Origin: Neolewinella litorea
GTDB lineage: Bacteria > Bacteroidota > Bacteroidia > Chitinophagales > Saprospiraceae
NCBI RefSeq assembly: GCF_004803465.1
Contig: NZ_SRSF01000001.1
Coordinates: forward strand, 558,501-622,500
DNA: 64,000 nt
Reading direction: 5' to 3'
The position numbers and the translations under genes were made by a program. Each line of letters opens with the position of its first letter. The first letter of the stretch is position 1. The notes under the pieces are model-generated. The model saw only the letters and a list, made by a program, of their open reading frames with translations. It was not told the DNA's origin and searched no databases. Shown here piece after piece: positions 58,862 through 64,000 of the stretch.

Positions 58862-59618
58862 CCGCATACTTGCTCTCCTGCTGGCTATCATCAGTGTACT
58901 CACGCTGGCCTGCGGTCGTCCACTAACGGATCCCGTGACCAGTCCGCGACTGTACGAAATCACCCCGGATGTCGAACGCGACAGCAGTGCCGAAATCCAA
59001 CGAATGGCCGCTACCATTGCCCCCTACTCCGCCCGCCTGGAGACGGTTATGAACCGGATCCTGGCCGAAGTAGCCGTACCCCTCACGAAGGCCCAACCGG
59101 AAAGCAGCCTGGGCAACTGGACGGCCGACCTAACGCTGGCCGCGGCCCGGGATCTGTTCCCCGAGGTTGACATCGCCTTCGCGGTGCAGAACTACGGCGG
59201 TTTACGGGTGAACGAGATCGGTACGGGTCCGCTTCTGGTGTCTGAGATGTACGAGCTGATGCCCTTCGACAACGAGCTCGTAGTGGTGGAAGTCACAGGA
59301 GCCGAGTTGGAGGAGTTCGTTGCGCATACTTTGTCCGACGGCGGCTGGCCGGTATCGGAGGGCCTGTCCGCCGTTCGGAACGGTGGAATGGTGACCGTCC
59401 GGGTGAATGGTCAGCCGGTCGATCCCGGCGCGATTTACCACATCGCTATGCCCGATTACGTAGCTAATGGCGGTAGTGACTCCGCGATGTTGGTCGGAAA
59501 GCGGCAGATGGCCAGCGGCCGATTGGTCCGTGACCTCCTTATTGAATACGCCGGGCGGCATCAGACGCCCATCCACGTCGTTCCCGACGGCAGCCGCATC
59601 AAAATCGAACAGCCATGA
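58854..59618 (+). CDS. 5'-nucleotidase C-terminal domain lipoprotein
   Basis: A 254-residue lipoprotein (lipobox 'VLTLAC', Cys near residue 19) consisting of the substrate-binding C-terminal domain of the UshA/5'-nucleotidase family. 'ESSLGNWTADLTLAAARD', 'AVQNYGGLRVNEIGTGPL', 'LMPFDNELVVVEVTG' and 'DYVANGGSDSAML' are the typical purine- and ribose-binding segments. The catalytic metal-binding domain is absent and is encoded by the next gene, which overlaps it by 4 nt. The two probably assemble outside the cytoplasm to dephosphorylate nucleotides. It overlaps DUF423 by 8 nt. Confidence 0.88.
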   Translation: MPDRILALLLAIISVLTLACGRPLTDPVTSPRLYEITPDVERDSSAEIQRMAATIAPYSARLETVMNRILAEVAVPLTKAQPESSLGNWTADLTLAAARDLFPEVDIAFAVQNYGGLRVNEIGTGPLLVSEMYELMPFDNELVVVEVTGAELEEFVAHTLSDGGWPVSEGLSAVRNGGMVTVRVNGQPVDPGAIYHIAMPDYVANGGSDSAMLVGKRQMASGRLVRDLLIEYAGRHQTPIHVVPDGSRIKIEQP

Positions 59619-60526
59619 ACCGACGATTCTTCATCCGCCGTGCGGCTGTAGGCGGTGGCCTGCTGGTGCTTCCTCAATTGGCCACGGCCGCCGCATCGGT
59701 ACGCTCGACCCGCCAACTGACCATCCTGCACACCAACGACTGGCACAGTCAGATCGACCCCTTTCCCGACAACGGGGGTCGCAATGCCAACCAGGGGGGC
59801 GTGCTGCGCAGGGCTTCCCTGATCCGGCAAATTCGCCGGGAACAACCCAACGTTCTATTATTCGACAGCGGCGATATCTTCCAAGGGACACCGTACTTCA
59901 ACTTTTTCCTGGGCGAGCTGGAGATGAAACTGATGTCGCAGATGGGCTACGATGCCGGCACGATCGGCAACCACGACTTCGACGGCGGCATCGAAAATCT
60001 GGCCACCCAACTGGGTCACGCCACCTTCCCGCTGCTAAGTGCCAACTACGATTTCACCAACACGGTCCTGGCCGATCGCATTGAGCCGTACCGGGTATTC
60101 GAGCGGGGCGGGGTCCGGGTGGGCGTGTTCGGGTTGGGCATTGAATTGAAAGGTTTGGTGCCCGAGGAATTGTACGGGAACACAAACTACCAGAACCCCC
60201 TGGACCGCGGCAACGAAACCGCCCGGCACCTGCGGACCCGCCTGAAATGCGACCTCGTGGTGTGCCTCAGCCACCTGGGCTACCGTTACCGCAACGAAAA
60301 GGTCGACGACGTCAAGCTCGCCAGGGCCAGCCGGCACATCGACCTGATCCTGGGTGGGCATACCCATACCTTCATGGACCAGCCCGCCGAGGTGCCCAAC
60401 GCGGAGGGCCTACCGGTGGTCATTAACCAGGTTGGCTTTGCCGGTCTGCGGCTGGGCCGGCTGGACGTCACGTTCGGCAGTAAGGGTGAACGGGCTTGCG
60501 TGTCTTGCACCAATTTGCGGGTATGA
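59615..60526 (+). CDS. 5'-nucleotidase N-terminal metallophosphatase domain, Tat-like signal
   Basis: A 303-residue metallophosphatase. The start 'NRRFFIRRAAVGGGLLVL' has a twin Arg and a hydrophobic core, a possible Tat signal, which would export the protein folded with metals. 'LHTNDWHSQ' near residue 38, 'DSGDIFQGTPYF' near 84, 'TIGNHDFDGG' near 115 and 'GGHTHTF' near 246 supply the dimetal ligands of the UshA-type catalytic domain. The nucleotide-specificity domain is missing here and is encoded immediately upstream with a 4-nt overlap, the reverse of the order in one-chain enzymes. Confidence 0.9.
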   Translation: MNRRFFIRRAAVGGGLLVLPQLATAAASVRSTRQLTILHTNDWHSQIDPFPDNGGRNANQGGVLRRASLIRQIRREQPNVLLFDSGDIFQGTPYFNFFLGELEMKLMSQMGYDAGTIGNHDFDGGIENLATQLGHATFPLLSANYDFTNTVLADRIEPYRVFERGGVRVGVFGLGIELKGLVPEELYGNTNYQNPLDRGNETARHLRTRLKCDLVVCLSHLGYRYRNEKVDDVKLARASRHIDLILGGHTHTFMDQPAEVPNAEGLPVVINQVGFAGLRLGRLDVTFGSKGERACVSCTNLRV

Positions 60527-60862
60527 ACGGGGCGATACACCCAGTCTGCTTATGACAAAATTGCCGCTTTCGGACAGAATCTGCGCCAAAGAAGATTTTG
60601 TGAGAAAAGTCCGGCAATCTTTTGTGGAACTGCCCGGTGAAGCCTCATATTTGCTTTCCACCCGGATGGTACCGGGGCACACGCTACCACCTGAAATTGA
60701 CCCGAATCGGGTCGCCCCAGAACGTGCAGGACACTTTGTGACCTAGTCATCGTAGCACCCATTTTTACCATCGCTTACTGATATTCAACACGCTTACCTA
60801 ACCACCCGCGGTGCACTTACCCACCGCCGGGCAGAACGTATACTGTGCAACTGGCAACACAA
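60527..60862. other. 336-bp non-coding gap before dnaA
   Basis: No convincing gene. I searched by eye for DnaA boxes (TTATNCACA) and found none without several mismatches, so there is no support for an origin here. The dnaA promoter should lie within it but no exact TAnnTTTG box was seen. Confidence 0.45.
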
Positions 60863-62269
60863 ATGGATCACACCGTCGTCTGGGATAACTGCCTGCAAAC
60901 CATCCGTCATAGCGTTGACCCGCAGAGTTACCAGACCTGGTTCGTACCGATTCGTCCCGTAGCACTCAACAGCAACGAGCTGACCATACAGGTCCCCCAC
61001 CGCCTTTTCTACGAGTTCCTCGAGGAGCATTACATCGACGTGCTCAAGCTGAGCCTTAACCAGGCCCTGGGTACCGCCGGACGGCTGCAGTACCGGATCA
61101 AGCCCTCGCGGCAGGAGCCCGGTGCCTTCCCCCACGCCCCGAAGTCGCCGGCCGGCAAGCCGGCCCCTACCCCTTCCAACCCCTTCGTGATCCCCGGCAT
61201 GACGCGCCCGCGGATCGAGAGCAATCTGGACGGCAAGTACACCTTCGATAACTTCATCGAGGGCGACTGCAACAGCCTGGCCCGCAACGCCGCCAAAGCC
61301 GTAGCCGACAACCCAGCCAATACCGCCTTCAACCCGCTGGTCATCCACGGCCCTGTAGGGCTCGGCAAGACCCACCTCCTCAAGGCGGTCGGCAACCGGA
61401 TCGCCGAGAAGTTTCCCAATAAGTCGGTGCTCTATGTCACCACCGACACCTTCACCAACCAACTGGTGTCGAGCATCGGCAACAATTCCACGAACGACCT
61501 GGTCAACTGGTACCAGAACGTAGACGTCCTGCTGGTGGACGACATTCAGCAGCTGATCAACCGCAAGAAGACCCAGGACGTCTTTTTTAACCTCTTCAAC
61601 GTACTGCGGCAGAACAACAAGGCGATCGTGATGACCTGCGACCGCCCCATCATCGAGCTCGACATCGAGGAGCGACTGCGCAGTCGCTTCCAGTGGGGAC
61701 TTACCGCCGACCTGAGCGCGCCAGCCCTGGAAACGCGCATGGCGATCCTGGCGGCCAAGGCAAGCGCCAACGAGGTGAACATCCCGCCGCAGGTCATGGA
61801 ATTCATCTGCTACCACATCCAGAATAACATCCGCCAGCTGGAGGGCGTACTCAACAACCTGGTGCTGCACAGCGGCGTGAACCAGGGCAAGGAGATCGAC
61901 CTCGAACTGGCCCGTCAGGTGCTGAAAAACTTCGTTACGGAGATCAACCGGGAAGTAACGCCGGAAGTCATCCAGCGTACCGTAGCCGAGTACTACAACC
62001 TGGACGTGGAAAAGCTCGCCAGTTCCACGCGCCGCCGTCACGTCGTGCTCGCCCGGCAGATCAGCATGTTCTTGGTTAAGCAGTTTACCGACCAGAGCCT
62101 CAAGGCCATCGGGCGCATGTTCGGCGGGCGCGACCACGCCACCGTGATCTATTCCATCCGCACCGTCCGCGACCTGATGGAAACCAACGACGACATCAAG
62201 AAGGCCCTGGAAGAGCTCGAGCGCAAGATTCGGGCCGGCCACGGAGAGCACCCCTCAACCAAGTGGTAA
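60863..62269 (+). CDS. dnaA: chromosomal replication initiator protein DnaA
   Basis: A 468-residue AAA+ initiator from the ATG at 60863 (a GTG 18 nt upstream is possible). The N-terminal domain I ends near residue 80; a Pro/Ser-rich linker follows; the ATPase has Walker A 'GPVGLGKTHLL' near 165 and Walker B 'LLVDDIQ' near 225; and domain IV ends with the DNA-binding signature 'GGRDHATVIYSIRTV' near 429 (Ala in place of the common Ser). It melts the chromosomal origin. The usual dnaN-recF neighbours are absent, as is common in Bacteroidota, so this need not mark the origin. Confidence 0.97.
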   Translation: MDHTVVWDNCLQTIRHSVDPQSYQTWFVPIRPVALNSNELTIQVPHRLFYEFLEEHYIDVLKLSLNQALGTAGRLQYRIKPSRQEPGAFPHAPKSPAGKPAPTPSNPFVIPGMTRPRIESNLDGKYTFDNFIEGDCNSLARNAAKAVADNPANTAFNPLVIHGPVGLGKTHLLKAVGNRIAEKFPNKSVLYVTTDTFTNQLVSSIGNNSTNDLVNWYQNVDVLLVDDIQQLINRKKTQDVFFNLFNVLRQNNKAIVMTCDRPIIELDIEERLRSRFQWGLTADLSAPALETRMAILAAKASANEVNIPPQVMEFICYHIQNNIRQLEGVLNNLVLHSGVNQGKEIDLELARQVLKNFVTEINREVTPEVIQRTVAEYYNLDVEKLASSTRRRHVVLARQISMFLVKQFTDQSLKAIGRMFGGRDHATVIYSIRTVRDLMETNDDIKKALEELERKIRAGHGEHPSTKW

Positions 62270-62297
62270 GGGGCCCGTTAGAAGGTAAACACATCGA

Positions 62298-62699
62298 ATG
62301 CTACGGCCCCTGCTGGCTTTGCTTACCCTGTTCGTGCTTACCCTCGGCCTGACCACCGCCTGTGGCCAGACCGAACACCTCCAGGGCCGCAATCTTTACC
62401 TCGAACACTGCGCGAACTGCCACCTCGACGAGGGGCAGGGGCTGCGGCGACTCATCCCGCCGTTGGCCGGATCGGATTACCTGCGGGACCAACCAGCGGC
62501 GGCGGTGCGCGGGATTCGTTACGGTATGGAAGGCCCCATGACGGTCAACGGAGTCACCTACGACCAGCCGATGCCCGGCAACATTGAGCTCTCGGAATTC
62601 CAGATCGTCAACATCATGAACTATATCAACCAGGCCTGGGGCAATGACTTCGGGACCGTCACGGTGGAAGAAGCCCGCGGCTGGCTGGCCGCGGAATAG
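62298..62699 (+). CDS. small c-type cytochrome lipoprotein
   Basis: A 133-residue exported monohaem cytochrome c. The signal ends in a lipobox 'GLTTAC' (Cys near 22), and the haem motif 'CANCH' sits near residue 38 with the distal Met ligand probably in 'QPMPGN' near 91. The 'ILSDFQIVNIMNYINQAWGN'-type C-terminal helix is typical of cytochrome c class I. It may shuttle electrons to an oxidase or accept them from a dehydrogenase, and needs the CcmE/CcmF pathway for haem attachment. It follows dnaA by 28 nt but is functionally unrelated. Confidence 0.88.
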   Translation: MLRPLLALLTLFVLTLGLTTACGQTEHLQGRNLYLEHCANCHLDEGQGLRRLIPPLAGSDYLRDQPAAAVRGIRYGMEGPMTVNGVTYDQPMPGNIELSEFQIVNIMNYINQAWGNDFGTVTVEEARGWLAAE

Positions 62700-62789
62700 C
62701 GCATGGCGGACGAAGCACCGGACGGAAGCGCCGGCTACGTTGGTAAAATTTGTACTTTGCCAACCCCTTCTATCACCTGCCGCCGCGCT

Positions 62790-64000
62790 ATGATCCCACG
62801 TTTACTGACGACCCTGCTGGCCTTCATCCTGACGGTCTGTTCCGTCAATGCCCAGACCAACCCCTGTGGATCGGTCAAAATCTCCAACTCGGATTCGCTC
62901 AGCATCTGCCTGGGTGACGAGGTTGCCCTGCGGCAGACGAACACCCTCACCGGGGCCATCTTCCGGTGGTCGCCCGTCGATGGACTGATCGACCTGCCGA
63001 CCGACCCGACGCCCCGCATCCGCCCGCAGTTCAGCGGCTACTATAAGGTGACGGCTACGGGGACGGACGGATGTACCTCGAGCGACAGCATCTACATCGA
63101 CGTGGACGTACTGGTGGTTCCGGAGATCATCCGCGACACCACCGTCTGTCAGGGTTCTGATCTTTCCCTCGTCCAAAATCCGGTGGACGACGCCGGCAAC
63201 ACGATCTACACCGTACTGGCCGGCAACGTTACCCTGACCACGCCCTCACCCGAAAACGATTTCACGGTTACGGTACAGAAAGAAACCACTTACACCATCG
63301 TGGCGCGTTCCGAGAACGGAGCGTGCGAAGAACGACAGCGCGTGCGGGTGCGCGTGATCGACGGTTACCTGGATATCCCCCAGGATACGGTCTTCGCTTG
63401 TCTCGGGGTTGACTCCATCGTCCTGACCGCCATCGACACCCCCTTCGCCGCTAACCGGGAGATCGTCTGGTCGCCCGTCCGCTTCAACCTGAGCCCACCG
63501 CGGGGGCGCACTTACACCGTTCGCCCCGTGGCGGACATCACCTACTACGCCGAAACTACCATCAACGGATGCCGCCGCATCGATTCGGTGGCCGTGCGCC
63601 TCGACAGCCTGCCCACCGACCTAAGCCTGCGCCTCGAACCGGAGAAGGATCCGTACTGTCAGGGGGATACCTTTTACGTGCTCTCGCCGGTTTACGATGC
63701 GGGCGATTTCCCGCTCATCGAGCATAACTGGATCAGTTCGCCGGGACTGCAGAGTCCGCGGGAACTGTACAACGCCGTCTTTGTCGGGCAGGACACGGCC
63801 CTGCTGCAGCGGGTGACCCGCAACGGCGCCTGCACCGACACCAGCAGCATTCAGGTCAACGTAGTGGAGCCGCCCATCGTAACCTTCGACCCGCCCAATC
63901 CGATCATTTGTCCGGACGACCCCTTGCAGATCACCGCCACTTTCCAGACTGGCGCGGGCAGCCTTAAATGGATCGATCCCACGGGGACACTCAGTTGCAC
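62790..64000 (+). CDS. large secreted Cys-containing repeat protein, 5' part (T9SS-type)
   Basis: An open frame of 403 codons from the ATG at 62790 that runs off the end of the window. It has a signal peptide ('LLTTLLAFILTVCSVNAQ', cleavage near residue 22) and then a chain of Ig- or PKD-like beta repeats of about 85-95 residues. Each repeat begins near a 'C-x-G-D/S' ('SICLGDEVAL', 'TVCQGSDLSL', 'FACLGVDSIVL', 'PYCQGDTFYV', 'IICPDDPLQI') and closes near 'NGC' or 'GAC'. This layout is typical of large Bacteroidota surface proteins ending in a gliding-motility-associated or type IX sorting domain; that end is outside the window, so the sorting route is inferred. Confidence 0.8.
   Translation, partial: MIPRLLTTLLAFILTVCSVNAQTNPCGSVKISNSDSLSICLGDEVALRQTNTLTGAIFRWSPVDGLIDLPTDPTPRIRPQFSGYYKVTATGTDGCTSSDSIYIDVDVLVVPEIIRDTTVCQGSDLSLVQNPVDDAGNTIYTVLAGNVTLTTPSPENDFTVTVQKETTYTIVARSENGACEERQRVRVRVIDGYLDIPQDTVFACLGVDSIVLTAIDTPFAANREIVWSPVRFNLSPPRGRTYTVRPVADITYYAETTINGCRRIDSVAVRLDSLPTDLSLRLEPEKDPYCQGDTFYVLSPVYDAGDFPLIEHNWISSPGLQSPRELYNAVFVGQDTALLQRVTRNGACTDTSSIQVNVVEPPIVTFDPPNPIICPDDPLQITATFQTGAGSLKWIDPTGTLSC

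Noticed and set aside
60527-60862. Possible replication origin next to dnaA
   Set aside because: No good DnaA-box matches, no dnaN or recF neighbours; in Bacteroidota dnaA is often away from the origin. A GC-skew plot of the whole chromosome would decide.
60794-62251. A 485-codon open frame opposite dnaA
   Set aside because: Antisense shadow of dnaA; Val/Gly/Leu-rich with no family features.

Overview
The window is a stretch of ordinary, gene-dense, GC-rich chromosome from a member of the phylum Bacteroidota, most likely the Saprospiria (Lewinella-like). This rests on a SusC/SusD pair, many TAnnTTTG (-7) promoter boxes with no Shine-Dalgarno sequences, a PorV/PorQ-type type IX secretion relative, DUF3810 and DUF4421 proteins, bacillithiol synthesis (BshC), a short CarB and a fused CcmF-type haem lyase. 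No phage, transposase, integrase or CRISPR array was seen. The genus is an inference.

Layout. 1-1.6 kb: CoA-transferase subunits and KdsB, then a cluster of palindromic repeats and a NUDIX gene broken by one in-frame stop. 2.4-7.5 kb: susD and susC on the minus strand with a clear terminator and promoter. 7.6-10.7 kb: a two-lobed retropepsin-PDZ protein, an RlpA-SPOR protein and an OmpA-type lipoprotein. 10.7-12.3 kb: DUF3810 and thioredoxin. 12.4-16.0 kb: sdhCAB (complex II). 16.0-21.1 kb, minus strand: a lipoprotein, a TonB/TolA-like protein, DoxX, DUF4421, an M20 amidohydrolase and a YkuK-type protein. 21.2-23.9 kb: a large protein with two N-terminal beta-rich repeats and two CbbX/SpoVK-type AAA+ modules. 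23.9-32.5 kb: lipoprotein, EEP-family enzyme, bshC, tricorn-like protease, fmt and an alpha/beta hydrolase. 32.9-34.4 kb: an unrecognised helical-repeat protein. 34.5-45.3 kb: tRNA-Ser, carB, gamma-glutamyltransferase, carboxylesterase, lectin-like protein, ccmE and ccmF. 45.2-46.9 kb: two tandem SSB-like genes beside an AT-rich patch of short direct repeats, and a conserved small protein. 47-51 kb: rluF, trxB, folD, a KTSC protein behind an AT-rich non-coding segment, pyrF and tRNA-His. 51.4-60.5 kb: PorV-like protein, AI-2E-family permease, proline dehydrogenase, an outer-membrane-type protein, mazG, bifunctional nuclease, fabD, DUF423 and a 5'-nucleotidase split over two genes. 60.9-64 kb: dnaA, a cytochrome c lipoprotein and the start of a large secreted Cys-rich repeat protein running off the end.

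How the genes fit together. Complex II, the CcmE/CcmF haem-attachment genes, the small cytochrome c and proline dehydrogenase point to an aerobic respiratory heterotroph. SusC/D, the secreted hydrolases, the PorV relative and the large secreted protein point to polymer or peptide scavenging across the outer membrane. Thioredoxin, thioredoxin reductase and bacillithiol synthesis indicate a thiol redox system.

No complete new system stands out. The items most worth following are the tandem AAA+ protein with its duplicated 'GWG' domain, the tandem tail-less SSB genes with nearby repeats, the ACGTC-S-GACGT palindrome cluster, -7 boxes placed 3-5 nt before start codons (probable leaderless mRNAs), and convergent genes that share one palindromic CTAG as both stop codons.
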